43,836 bases of DNA from Thermoplasmata archaeon. Lineage in GTDB: Archaea; Thermoplasmatota; Thermoplasmata; Lutacidiplasmatales; UBA184. Location of the stretch: contig JAKASE010000018.1 of assembly GCA_021819135.1 (NCBI GenBank), positions 1-43,836 on the forward strand. The letters run 5' to 3'. Position 1 is the stretch's first letter. Every line of letters begins with the position of its first letter. The notes beneath the pieces were generated by a model. That model was not told the DNA's origin, made no database searches, and saw only the letters and a program-made list of their open reading frames with translations. Position numbers and translations under genes: made by a program. Of the stretch, positions 24,099-31,641 are shown piece by piece.

Positions 24099-25067
24099 TC
24101 ACGCCTCCGCCGGAAGGTGCGCTTCCGCGAGGTAGTCCGAGATGTCCTTCACGTCCACGTCCGCGGGCGCGGCGCGGCTCAGGTTCGCGAGGCAGAGCGG
24201 GCAGGCCGTGATGACCTTCGGGCTCACTGCCTTGAGCTGCTCCACACGCTTCGTCGCGATCTCGTGCGACTTTGACGGGAAGAGCGTCTCGAGCGGCCCG
24301 CCGCAGCAGAAGGTGAGCTTGCCCGAGAGCTCGGGCTCGGCGAGCGCGACGCCGGACCCGGCGAGCAGCTTGCGCGGCGGCTCGAGGACGCCCTCGTACC
24401 GGGCGTAGACGCAGGAGTCGTGGATCGTCGCCGACCTATCGAGCGACTTCCGGGTGGGGAGCGTGTGCTCGGCGAGCACCTCGAGGTAGCTCCTGACCTC
24501 GAAATCGAACCCCGGCACATGCTTCGGATAGACGCTGCGGAGCATGTTGGTCGTGTGGGGGTCGACCGTGATGAGCCGCTTGACGCCCGCCTCCTTCAGG
24601 ACCCCGTAGACGTAGCGCGCGTGGGCGGAGAAGTTCTCGTCGAGGCCCTCGTCGTAGGCGAGGGCGCCGGAGTAGAGGTCCTTCTCGTAGAGGTACCCGA
24701 ACTTCACACCCGCCGCCTGGAGTAGCCGGGCAATGTTGCGGAGCCGGTCATCGAACGCCTTCCGCTCCGCGGGGGTCGAGCGGGCGAGGAACGGCGTCAG
24801 GTTCACGAGCTTGTTCATCGAGCGGGCGAAGCCGAAGAGGCGCGTGCTGCCGCTCTTCTCGTACTTCGCGAGGCGGCCGGCCATCGCGTTGATCGCCGGG
24901 ACCATCTGCCACATCTGGCCGGTGTAGAGGACCGTCTCTCCCCCGCGCGGGATGTCGAGGCCGCGGGTCCAGCCGATGGCGGCCTTCCGGCCGATCGGCA
25001 GGGCGGAGTGGCGCTTCTTGAGGTTGTCGCCGAGCATCCCGAGGGTGCTCTGGATCGGTACGGGCAT
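24099..25067 (-). CDS. HdrB/HdrD-like protein with one intact and one degenerate CCG domain
   Basis: This is a 322-residue protein. The C-terminal CCG domain is complete: HDSCVYARYEGV, then LTFCCGGPLE and ITACPLCLANL supply the cysteines for a non-cubane [4Fe-4S] cluster of the heterodisulfide-reductase type. The N-terminal CCG domain keeps the fold but has no cysteines at all: DLYSGALAYDEG stands where CCGxxAYDxG is expected, and VDPHTTNMLRSVYP where CPHCxN is expected. The protein therefore has half the redox equipment of a canonical HdrB. It ends the minus-strand operon and is separated by 12 bases from the HdrC-like gene, its usual partner. It probably acts at the substrate-reducing end of an Hdr-like complex. 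Confidence 0.85.
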   Translation of the reverse strand: MPVPIQSTLGMLGDNLKKRHSALPIGRKAAIGWTRGLDIPRGGETVLYTGQMWQMVPAINAMAGRLAKYEKSGSTRLFGFARSMNKLVNLTPFLARSTPAERKAFDDRLRNIARLLQAAGVKFGYLYEKDLYSGALAYDEGLDENFSAHARYVYGVLKEAGVKRLITVDPHTTNMLRSVYPKHVPGFDFEVRSYLEVLAEHTLPTRKSLDRSATIHDSCVYARYEGVLEPPRKLLAGSGVALAEPELSGKLTFCCGGPLETLFPSKSHEIATKRVEQLKAVSPKVITACPLCLANLSRAAPADVDVKDISDYLAEAHLPAEA

Positions 25068-25079
25068 GTTCGTCCCTCC

Positions 25080-25388
25080 TCACGCCTCCGCGAGGCCGTA
25101 GACCTCGTGGTTCAGGTACGTGCGCAGCGATCGGACGTTCTCGGCGATGTGGATGCCGGCCGGGCAGTTCGACTCGCACATCCGGCAGAGGAGACAGCTA
25201 AAGATCGTCTCCGACTGCCCGACGACCGACTCCTTGTCCCCGAGGAGGACCCGGCGGAACAGCTTGCGGGGCATGAGCTCGATCCCGAGCGGGCAGAGCG
25301 CGGTGCAGGTGCCGCAGTTCATGCAGAGGTTCGCGTCGAACTCCCCGCCGAGGTGCAGCGTGTGGAGGAAGCCGGAATCGACCTTCAT
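25080..25388 (-). CDS. HdrC-like ferredoxin subunit
   Basis: This is a 102-residue protein. It has two cubane [4Fe-4S] motifs, CMNCGTCTALCPLG near residue 20 and CLLCRMCESNCPAG near residue 66, separated by a hydrophobic linker, exactly the HdrC layout. It would pass electrons between HdrA and HdrB. The ATG at 25386-25388 overlaps the stop of the winged-helix gene upstream (ATGA), and the HdrB-like gene follows 12 bases after the stop. Membrane anchors like those of HdrE are absent, so the complex is probably soluble. Confidence 0.9.
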   Translation of the reverse strand: MKVDSGFLHTLHLGGEFDANLCMNCGTCTALCPLGIELMPRKLFRRVLLGDKESVVGQSETIFSCLLCRMCESNCPAGIHIAENVRSLRTYLNHEVYGLAEA

Positions 25389-25636
25389 GCCGTCACCTCC
25401 GTGAGCTCGTACGGATAGTAGTCGTCGACGCGGCTCTTCGGCAGCTCGTGGATGCGCCCGAACCGGCGCATCGCCATGACCCACTTCATGACCTCATCCT
25501 CCCGCGCGGAGAGCTCGACGGCGATCTCGGGGATCGTGTGGGGGCCCGTGCGCAGGTACTTCGCGATCCGCTCGCGCTCGACCATCTCGTCGCGGTAGAC
25601 CTCGTTCAGGTTGCGGAGACGCGTCTTTCCGGTCAT
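25385..25636 (-). CDS. Small winged-helix protein inside the Hdr operon
   Basis: This is an 83-residue protein. ERERIAKYLRTGPHTIPEIA followed by VELSAREDEVMKWVMAMRRF has the helix-turn-helix arrangement of a winged-helix domain (T-I-P-E-I-A as the turn, then a recognition helix). The acidic, Tyr-rich tail (VDDYYPYELTE) is unusual. It overlaps the HdrA gene upstream and the HdrC gene downstream by ATGA at both junctions, so it must be made at a fixed ratio with these subunits. It has no cysteines and thus no cluster. It could be a regulator or a structural subunit of the complex, and the sequence does not decide between them. Confidence 0.75.
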   Translation of the reverse strand: MTGKTRLRNLNEVYRDEMVERERIAKYLRTGPHTIPEIAVELSAREDEVMKWVMAMRRFGRIHELPKSRVDDYYPYELTEVTA

Positions 25637-27357
25637 GCGGCCTCCTTCGCGAGGGCGTCGATCATCGACAGGATCTGCTCGTTGGTGTAGCCGCGGACGC
25701 TGACCGCCTGCTTCGGGCAGACGGGGACACAGGCCCCCTCCCCCTTGCAGAGGACGGAGTTGACCTCCGCGACGTGCTTGTCGCCGTACTCGACCTCGGA
25801 GATGGCGCCGTACGGGCAGGCCTTCGTGCACTCGTCGCACCAGACACAGAGGCTCGGGTCGACGCGGGCGACCAGCGGGTCGAGGTCGACGTACCCCTTC
25901 ATCAGGAGCGCCGCCGACTTCGAGACGGAGGCGAGGGCGCTCTGGACGCTCTCGGCGACGTTCTTCGGACCCTGGGCGGCGCCGACGATGAACACCCCGT
26001 CGACGACCGTCTCGACCGGTCGGAGCTTGACATGGACCTCGCGGTAGAAGCCGTCCTGCCCGACCGGGATCTTGAGGGCGCGGGTGAGGGCGTCGTTCTC
26101 CCGGGCGACCATCCCCGTGACGAGCACGACGAGGTCCGGGCGGATCTCGACCTCCTCGCCGGCCAGGAGCCGGTCATGCACCTTGACGACGAGGCCGCCC
26201 GTGTCGCGGGCGACCGTGGGGGGGTCCTCCTCGGTGAAGCGGAGGTAGACCGAGCCGCGACGCAGCGCCGTCTCGTAGAGGTGCTCGTACTTGCCGTAGG
26301 TCCGGATGTCCCGGAAGAGGTGGAACTGGCGGACCGACGGGTCGAGCCCGCTCACGACGGTGGCGAGGTGCGAGGTCGCGCTGCAGCAGTACCGCGAGCA
26401 GTAGGTGTGGTTCCCTTCCTCGTTCGTCGGGCCGCGGGAACCGACGCAGTAGACGTACGCGACCGATCGGATCGGCCGGCCCTGGTAGACGATCGGGTTC
26501 GGGTGCTGCGCGAGCAGCTCCTTGAACTCCGGGAGCGTGATGACCCCCGGGAGCCCGAAGCCGAACTCGCCCTGCTTCGGCGTGTACGGGTCGAAGCCCG
26601 TCGCGACGACGATCGCCCCGACCTCGAGCGTGATCGTGTCGGCGGTGCCGGTCCGGATCTTCACGGTGAAGTCGCCGACCCGACCCTCCTTGCCGACGAG
26701 CTCGCTGTTGAGGTAGAGGACGATGTTCTCGCGCGAGGAGACCTCGTGGACCAGGCGGTCGACGAGCTCGCTGCCCGTTCGGTCGTTCGGGAAGAGGGTG
26801 CCCCACCGGGCGACCTGACCGCCGGCCTTCGAGGACTTCTCGACCAGGTGCACCGAGATCCCGAGGTCCGAGAGCGCGAGCGCGGAGCGGAGCCCCGCGA
26901 CCCCGGCCCCGATCACGACGGCCTGGGGGACCGTGTCGACGCGGATCCGCGTGAGCGGCTCCGAGAGACGGGTCTTCGCGACCCCGGCCCGGACGAGCTT
27001 GATCCCCTTCTCGGTGGCGGCGTCCTTGTCGTGGGTGTGGGCCCAGGAGCACTGCTCCCGGAGGTTGACCTGGGTGTACTCGTACGGGTTGAGGCCGGCC
27101 CGGGAGGCCATGGCCCGGAACGTCGCGGTGTGGAGCTTCGGCGAGCAGGAGCAGACGACGACCCCGTCGAGCTTCTTGTCCTTGATGTCCTGGATCGTCG
27201 CCTGCTGCGCGGCGTCCGAGCAGGCGAACATCTCGACCTTGGCGACGGCGACGTCGCCCTCCTTCTCGATCTCCCGGCGGACCTTCTCGGTGTCCACGTA
27301 GTCGGAGATGTTCCCCCCGCACTGGCAGACGACAACGCCGATACGACGTCCGGTCAT
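25633..27357 (-). CDS. HdrA-like FAD/Fe-S flavoprotein
   Basis: This is a 574-residue protein. Residues 1-110 are the HdrA N-terminal domain (IGVVVCQCGGNISDYV, then VVCSCSPKLHTATFRA). The FAD Rossmann loop is VIGAGVAGLRSALAL near residue 147. CVGSRG and YCSRYCCSA near residues 300-325 are the conserved HdrA cysteines. FIVGAAQGPKNVAESVQSAL is the second flavin contact. Two ferredoxin motifs close the protein, CVWCDECTKACPYGAI and CKGEGACVPVCPKQAV. HdrA is the electron-bifurcating or confurcating flavoprotein of heterodisulfide-reductase complexes. Here it follows a second HdrA-type protein with an ATGA overlap, giving two non-identical HdrA halves in one operon. The start is fixed by that overlap. 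Confidence 0.9.
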   Translation of the reverse strand: MTGRRIGVVVCQCGGNISDYVDTEKVRREIEKEGDVAVAKVEMFACSDAAQQATIQDIKDKKLDGVVVCSCSPKLHTATFRAMASRAGLNPYEYTQVNLREQCSWAHTHDKDAATEKGIKLVRAGVAKTRLSEPLTRIRVDTVPQAVVIGAGVAGLRSALALSDLGISVHLVEKSSKAGGQVARWGTLFPNDRTGSELVDRLVHEVSSRENIVLYLNSELVGKEGRVGDFTVKIRTGTADTITLEVGAIVVATGFDPYTPKQGEFGFGLPGVITLPEFKELLAQHPNPIVYQGRPIRSVAYVYCVGSRGPTNEEGNHTYCSRYCCSATSHLATVVSGLDPSVRQFHLFRDIRTYGKYEHLYETALRRGSVYLRFTEEDPPTVARDTGGLVVKVHDRLLAGEEVEIRPDLVVLVTGMVARENDALTRALKIPVGQDGFYREVHVKLRPVETVVDGVFIVGAAQGPKNVAESVQSALASVSKSAALLMKGYVDLDPLVARVDPSLCVWCDECTKACPYGAISEVEYGDKHVAEVNSVLCKGEGACVPVCPKQAVSVRGYTNEQILSMIDALAKEAA

Positions 27358-30143
27358 GCTTTCACCTCGATTCGGGCCGGCGCGGTCAACCCCTCGGCGA
27401 CCGCGGGCTTCGGCTTGTGGTGCTGAAGGTAACCCGCGATCTGCGCGGCGGTCGCCTCGGAGTGGACGATCGTGTCCGGGATGTCCCGGACCGCCGTCGC
27501 GGAGCCGATCACGAAGACCCCCTCGAGGCTCGTCTTCCCCGGCTCGAGCTCCTCGTCGGGCTCCTCGATGTAGGAGAAGGCGTCCAGCGCGGGGGCGCCC
27601 TTCGGGAAGAGCTTGAGCCCGCCCAGGTTGGGCTGGAGCCCCGTGGCGAGCACCACCATGTCGTGGCGAGCCACCTTGGCCCCGCCGCCGCCCTCGATGT
27701 CCTCGTAGTGGACGATCAGGTCGTGGCCGTCGGTCTCCTCGATGCGGGAGACCTTCGCCTTCGTGAAGTAGATGCCCATCCCCTTGCCCTGCTGGTAGAA
27801 CTCCTCGTAGCCCTTCCCAAAGGCCCGGATGTCGATGTAGTAGATCGTGACGTCCGCGAGCGGCACCGCGCCCATCAGGAGCTGCGCCTGCTTCATCGAG
27901 TACATGCAGCAGACCCGGGAGCAGAGGCGGTTCCCCGCCTGCTCGTCCCGAGAGCCGACGCACAGGACGAAGGCCACGTTGGTCGGTACCTTGCCGTCCG
28001 ACGGCCGGACGACCGCGTTGTACGGGCGCGTCGGCGCGAGGATGCGGTCCATCTGGGGACCGGTGATCACGTTCGCGAACCGGCCGAACCCGAGCGCGGG
28101 CTTGGTACGGGCGTCGATCGGGGAGAACCCGGTCGCGAGGGCGACCGAGTGCACTACGGCGGTCTCGTGGACCGCCTGCATGCCGAGGTCGATCGCGTCG
28201 GCCGGGCAGACCGAGACGCACTGGCGGCACTCGGAGCAGACGCCGCAGTCGAGGCAGCGGTTCGCGCTCGCGCGGGCGGCCTCCTCGGAGAGCGGGACCT
28301 CGTAGTCGGTGAACGACGTGATCCGCTCGGGCACCGGTCGCCGGAGGATCGGGACCGGCTCGCGCCGGGTGCCCCCGTCCTTCGCCCGGGCCGCGACCGC
28401 GTCGCGGTCGGCCTCGGGGAGGCGGACGTCAAACGTGACGCCGGTGAGCGTGGCGCCGCTCAGGTAGCGGTCCACGTAGAAGGCGGCGCGCTTCCCCTCT
28501 CCGATCGCCGTGACGATCATCGAGGGGCCGGTGACGATGTCGCCGCCGGCAAAGACCCCGGGGAGCGAGGTGGCGAGCGTCTCGCGGTCGACCTTCACGA
28601 GGCCGTTCCGCTCGAGGTCGACCTCGGTCGCGAACGGCGAGGTGTTCGGAGCGAGACCGATCGCGGTGATGACGACGTCCCCCTCGACCGTCTGCTTCAC
28701 GTTGGTGTCGAACGTCGGCCGGAACCGGTGCTGCTCATCGAAGACGGACGTGCACCGGATGAGCTCGACGCCCCGTAGGGTCCCCTCGGTACCCAGGATC
28801 TGCCCCACGCCCCAGGACGGGGTGATACCGATCCCCTCCTCCTCGGCCTCGTGGATCTCGCCGGGGTGGGCCGGCATCTCGGCCCGGGACTCAAGGCAGT
28901 ACATCCGTACCGACTTCGCCCCGAGGCGGAGCGCGCTGCGCGCCGAGTCGATCGCGACGTTCCCGCCGCCGATGACGATCACGTTCTGGCCGGTGAAGTC
29001 GGGCGGGGTGCCCGCGTTGATGCGATGCAGGAACGCCATGGAGTCGAAGACGTTGGGAAGGTCCTCTCCGGGGACGGAGAGCTTTCGGCCCCCGCGGTCA
29101 CCGGTGGCGAGGTACACCGCCTCGTACCCCTCCCGGCGGAGCGCGGCGAGCGAGGTGACCCGTCGGCCGGTCACGATCTCAACGCCGAGCGCGGTGATGT
29201 TGGCGATATCCCGGGCTACGACGTCCTTCGGGAGCCGGTACGCCGGGATCCCCCAGCGGAGGATCCCGCCGGGTTCGCTCTCGGCCTCGAAGACCGTGAC
29301 GTCGTAACCCGATCGACCGAGGGCGAACGCCGCTGCGAGTCCACTCGGGCCCGAACCGACGATCGCGACCTTCTTCCCCTTCCGCTCGGACGGGGGACCG
29401 TACTCGGGCTTCGGGTGACCGGCGTAGTACCGGTCCGACATGAACCGCTTGATGCCGCGGATCGGGACCGATCCCTCGAGGAGGGAGCGGGTGCACCGGT
29501 CCTCGCAGGGGGCATAGCAGGCCCGGCTCAGGACCCCGACCAGCGGGGCATCGTCGAGGTGCTGTCGGAACGCCTCGTCGTAGAGGCCCGAGCGGACCAG
29601 CGAGATGTACCCGTGGGGCTTCACGCCCGCCGGGCACGTGAACGAGCAGGGAGAGTCCCCCTGCCGGGTGATGACGGCCTTCTTGGGGACCGCCTGCGGG
29701 AACGCGATGTGCGCCGCGTGGCGCGCGCTGAGGTCGTAGTTGAACTCGTCCGGGACCGCGACCGTGCACGCCGTCTCGCACTGCGCGCAGCCGGTGCACT
29801 TCGCCGCGTCCACGAACGTGGGCTTCCGGGTCAGATGGACCAGGAACCCGCCCTCGGGACGCGGGCTGATGTCGTCGACCTCGGAGTAGACCAGCGAGCG
29901 GACGTTCGGGTGGTTGTTCACCGCCGCCATCTTGGGGGTGGAGATGCAGCTCGCGCAGTCGAGCGTCGGGAACACCTTGCTGAGGAGGATCATCCGGCCG
30001 CCGACGCTGGGCTCTTTCTCGGCCAGCAGGACCTGGTAGCCCATGTCGCCCAGCGTGAGGGCGGACTCCATGCCCCCCACGCCGGCGCCGACGACGAGCA
30101 CGTCGTACTCGCGGGGGGGCGCGGGGAGGACCGCGCCGGACAT
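27354..30143 (-). CDS. HdrA with an inserted GltD/NfnB-type NAD(P)H oxidoreductase module
   Basis: This is a 929-residue protein. Residues 12-40 are an HdrA Rossmann loop (VLVVGAGVGGMESALTLGDM), then LDCASCISTPKM and a ferredoxin motif, CTGCAQCETACTVAVP, near residue 115. From about 160 to 600 the HdrA fold is interrupted by a complete GltD-like unit. That unit contains SPCSFTCPAGVKPHGY and CYAPCEDRC clusters, FAD-binding VGSGPSGLAAAFALG, PGGILRWGIPAYRLP, NAD(P)H-binding VIGGGNVAIDSARSALRLGA and the closing FAGGDIVTGPSMIVTAIGEG. HdrA then resumes with CLDCGVCSECRQCVSVCPAD, CVGSRD, LCSRVCCMYSMKQ and FVIGSATAVRDIP. The natural reading is an HdrA that takes or gives electrons directly to NAD(P)H. 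It follows the MvhD-like gene by one base and overlaps the second HdrA by ATGA. Confidence 0.88.
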   Translation of the reverse strand: MSGAVLPAPPREYDVLVVGAGVGGMESALTLGDMGYQVLLAEKEPSVGGRMILLSKVFPTLDCASCISTPKMAAVNNHPNVRSLVYSEVDDISPRPEGGFLVHLTRKPTFVDAAKCTGCAQCETACTVAVPDEFNYDLSARHAAHIAFPQAVPKKAVITRQGDSPCSFTCPAGVKPHGYISLVRSGLYDEAFRQHLDDAPLVGVLSRACYAPCEDRCTRSLLEGSVPIRGIKRFMSDRYYAGHPKPEYGPPSERKGKKVAIVGSGPSGLAAAFALGRSGYDVTVFEAESEPGGILRWGIPAYRLPKDVVARDIANITALGVEIVTGRRVTSLAALRREGYEAVYLATGDRGGRKLSVPGEDLPNVFDSMAFLHRINAGTPPDFTGQNVIVIGGGNVAIDSARSALRLGAKSVRMYCLESRAEMPAHPGEIHEAEEEGIGITPSWGVGQILGTEGTLRGVELIRCTSVFDEQHRFRPTFDTNVKQTVEGDVVITAIGLAPNTSPFATEVDLERNGLVKVDRETLATSLPGVFAGGDIVTGPSMIVTAIGEGKRAAFYVDRYLSGATLTGVTFDVRLPEADRDAVAARAKDGGTRREPVPILRRPVPERITSFTDYEVPLSEEAARASANRCLDCGVCSECRQCVSVCPADAIDLGMQAVHETAVVHSVALATGFSPIDARTKPALGFGRFANVITGPQMDRILAPTRPYNAVVRPSDGKVPTNVAFVLCVGSRDEQAGNRLCSRVCCMYSMKQAQLLMGAVPLADVTIYYIDIRAFGKGYEEFYQQGKGMGIYFTKAKVSRIEETDGHDLIVHYEDIEGGGGAKVARHDMVVLATGLQPNLGGLKLFPKGAPALDAFSYIEEPDEELEPGKTSLEGVFVIGSATAVRDIPDTIVHSEATAAQIAGYLQHHKPKPAVAEGLTAPARIEVKA

Positions 30144-30144
30144 A

Positions 30145-30588
30145 CTACGCCTCCGCGGCGACGGCCGCCGGGGCCCGCGAGGGCGCGAGCTCGGCGAGCG
30201 CCTTCCCGAACTGCTTCATGTGGTTCACGAAAGGCTCGGCACAGACCGAACAGAGCGCGGCCATCTTGACCCGCTTCGGATCGAGCCCTTCCTTCTGGAG
30301 GAGGGCCTGGGCCTGGGTGATGACCGCGGCCGTGCGTTCGGTGCAGTCGGTCAGGTACGAGCACTCCGGACCGTCGGCGGCGACAAAGACGCCGTCGTAG
30401 CCCGCCTTCACGGCATGGAGGATCCACTGGGGGTTGATCCCCCCGGAACACGGTACCGGGATCACCTGGACGTGGGAAGAGTAGTCCATGTGAGAGCTCC
30501 CGGCGAGGTCGACCGCCATGTCGGAGATCCCGTTCGTGGTGAAGACCAGCACGCGAGGCTGAGGGCCGGTCGCGCCCGCGTGAGTCAC
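30145..30588 (-). CDS. MvhD/FlpD-like electron-transfer protein, cysteine-poor variant
   Basis: This is a 147-residue protein with a GTG start at 30586-30588. The fold signature of the methyl-viologen-hydrogenase delta family is clear: VLVFTTNGISDMAVDLAGSS, VIPVPCSGGINPQWILHAVK, GYDGVFVAADGPECSY and the late CSVCAEPFVNHMKQFG. In canonical MvhD the first segment reads CNWC; here it is TNGI, so two [2Fe-2S] ligands are gone. Cysteines do remain at PCSGG, PECSY, TDC and CSVC, which may rebuild a cluster in another way. MvhD links an electron donor to HdrA, and here it directly precedes the HdrA-GltD fusion with no hydrogenase gene in sight. Confidence 0.8.
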   Translation of the reverse strand: MTHAGATGPQPRVLVFTTNGISDMAVDLAGSSHMDYSSHVQVIPVPCSGGINPQWILHAVKAGYDGVFVAADGPECSYLTDCTERTAAVITQAQALLQKEGLDPKRVKMAALCSVCAEPFVNHMKQFGKALAELAPSRAPAAVAAEA

Positions 30589-30843
30589 TTACTTCTCCCG
30601 GCGCACGTAGACGTGCCAGACACCGGCGTCCGCAACGGTACCGAGGTACTCGTGGCCGACCTTGCGCGCCCACAGCGGCACGTCCTCCGTCGTCCCCTCG
30701 TCGGAGGAGATGACGTCCAGGACGCCGTGGATCGGGACCGCGGGGACCGCCCGCTTGGCCTCGAGGAGCGGGCCCGGACAGGCCACGCCACGCGCGTCCA
30801 CGACCTTGTCGACCTTCAACTTCTTGAGCTCGTCTACGTTCAT
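30589..30843 (-). CDS. tusA: TusA/SirA-family sulfur carrier protein
   Basis: This is an 84-residue protein. VVDARGVACPGPLLEAKRAV carries the CPxP motif with the persulfide-forming Cys 22, and VLDVISSDEGTTEDVPLWAR is the family's second strand-helix unit. TusA proteins carry a sulfane sulfur as a persulfide and hand it to DsrE-type or Hdr-like partners. It is the first gene of the minus-strand Hdr operon, directly abutting the MvhD-like gene, and a DsrE2 gene lies just upstream on the same strand. That context argues for sulfur-compound handling by the Hdr-like complex rather than tRNA thiolation. The TATA box is 30-39 bases before the ATG. Confidence 0.9.
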   Translation of the reverse strand: MNVDELKKLKVDKVVDARGVACPGPLLEAKRAVPAVPIHGVLDVISSDEGTTEDVPLWARKVGHEYLGTVADAGVWHVYVRREK

Positions 30844-30872
30844 CGTAGCACCGGTCGGGAGATTCTCGCGGG

Positions 30873-30882
30873 GGAATAAGAG
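30873..30882 (-). promoter_or_regulatory. Putative TATA box of the tusA-Hdr operon
   Basis: The minus strand reads CTCTTATTCC, 30-39 bases before the tusA ATG. An inverted repeat at 30895-30914 lies just upstream of it. Confidence 0.55.
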
Positions 30883-30894
30883 CACGAAGTGAAA

Positions 30895-30914
30895 TCTCCC
30901 TGACGGTTGGGAGA
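30895..30914. promoter_or_regulatory. Candidate operator: TCTCCC-N8-GGGAGA inverted repeat
   Basis: The perfect 6-base arms are separated by eight bases and placed 12 bases upstream of the tusA TATA box, next to the expected TFB recognition element. The position suits an activator or repressor site. The winged-helix protein in the operon is one candidate ligand (inference). Confidence 0.35.
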
Positions 30915-30956
30915 TGGCGACGTTGGTTCTTACTCTACTTACTTGGACCGTGTGAT

Positions 30957-30977
30957 GGCGTGACGCGCGGTCACGCC
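30957..30977. promoter_or_regulatory. Perfect 8-base inverted repeat between dsrE2 and tusA
   Basis: GGCGTGAC and GTCACGCC flank a 5-base centre (GCGCG). It could be a protein-binding palindrome or a hairpin ending the dsrE2 transcript. No T-run follows on the minus strand, which weakens the terminator reading. The rest of the 297-base gap (30844-31140) holds only the tusA promoter. Confidence 0.4.
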
Positions 30978-31140
30978 GACTTGAGGCGACGCGGGGCCGC
31001 GGTCCGTCGGCGGCGAAGGAGGCAGCCGGTCGGTCCCCCCGGGGTGCGGGAGCCCGCCAGGAGGGACGGAGAAGGGGTTCCCGCATCCTCACCGCTGGCG
31101 AGGTGGCGGCGCGCGGGCATCGGTAGTGCCGCGTGTACGC

Positions 31141-31602
31141 TCAGATGAACAGCGTGGAACGGCTCGAGTCCGCGGAGCTGACGAAGCTGCCGACCCCGCC
31201 GAACTCGATCCCGTCGAGGAGCTCCTCCTTGCGGATCCCCATGAGGTCCATCGACATCGTGCAGGCGATCAGCCGGACCCCCTGGGCGCGCGCGGTCTCG
31301 ATGAGGCTCGGAAGCGCCATGACGTTCTTCTTCGACATCTCGGTCTTGATCATGCGCGTGCCGAGCCCGCCCATGTTCATCTGAGAGAGCTTGAGGGCCT
31401 TCGGTCCCCGCGGCATCATCCAGCCGAACATCTTCTCCTTCGTCGTCTTCGGGACCTGGACGGTGACCGGCCCTTCCTTCCGAAGAGCGTTGATCCCCCA
31501 GAACGTGAAGAACATCGTGACCGGGAGCTCCATCGCGGCGGCGCCGTTCGCGATGATGAAGCCGGCCAGGAGCTTGTCGAGGTCTCCGGAGAAGACGACC
31601 AT
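31141..31602 (-). CDS. DsrE2-family sulfur-transfer protein
   Basis: This is a 153-residue protein. The start VVFSGDLDKLLAGFIIANGA, the hydrophobic MELPVTMFFTFWGINALRK, the long basic insertion with GWMMPRGPKALKLSQMNMGG and the hallmark LIACTMSMDLMGI place it in the DsrE2 (DsrE/DsrF/DrsH) family, with the reactive Cys in CTMSMD. DsrE2 proteins hold persulfides and occur beside tusA, hdr-like and rhodanese genes in sulfur oxidisers. The tusA-Hdr operon begins 297 bases downstream on the same strand, each with its own promoter. The protein may associate with the membrane through the hydrophobic MELPV segment. Confidence 0.88.
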   Translation of the reverse strand: MVVFSGDLDKLLAGFIIANGAAAMELPVTMFFTFWGINALRKEGPVTVQVPKTTKEKMFGWMMPRGPKALKLSQMNMGGLGTRMIKTEMSKKNVMALPSLIETARAQGVRLIACTMSMDLMGIRKEELLDGIEFGGVGSFVSSADSSRSTLFI

Positions 31603-31631
31603 CGAGAACCCCTCGGGCCCGTAACACTTTC

Positions 31632-31641
31632 CTTATAGAAC
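31632..31641 (-). promoter_or_regulatory. Putative TATA box for dsrE2
   Basis: The minus strand reads GTTCTATAAG, 30-39 bases before the ATG at 31602. It is a strong archaeal TATA match. The rest of the gap from 31643 to 32145 shows no gene I can support, only a TATATG element at 32016-32022 upstream of the endonuclease gene. Confidence 0.65.

Noticed and set aside
25774..28778. Long plus-strand frames opposite the HdrA genes
   Set aside because: They mirror the HdrA coding frames and are Asp/Arg/Val/Leu repeats with no motif. The minus-strand genes have complete Fe-S and FAD motifs.
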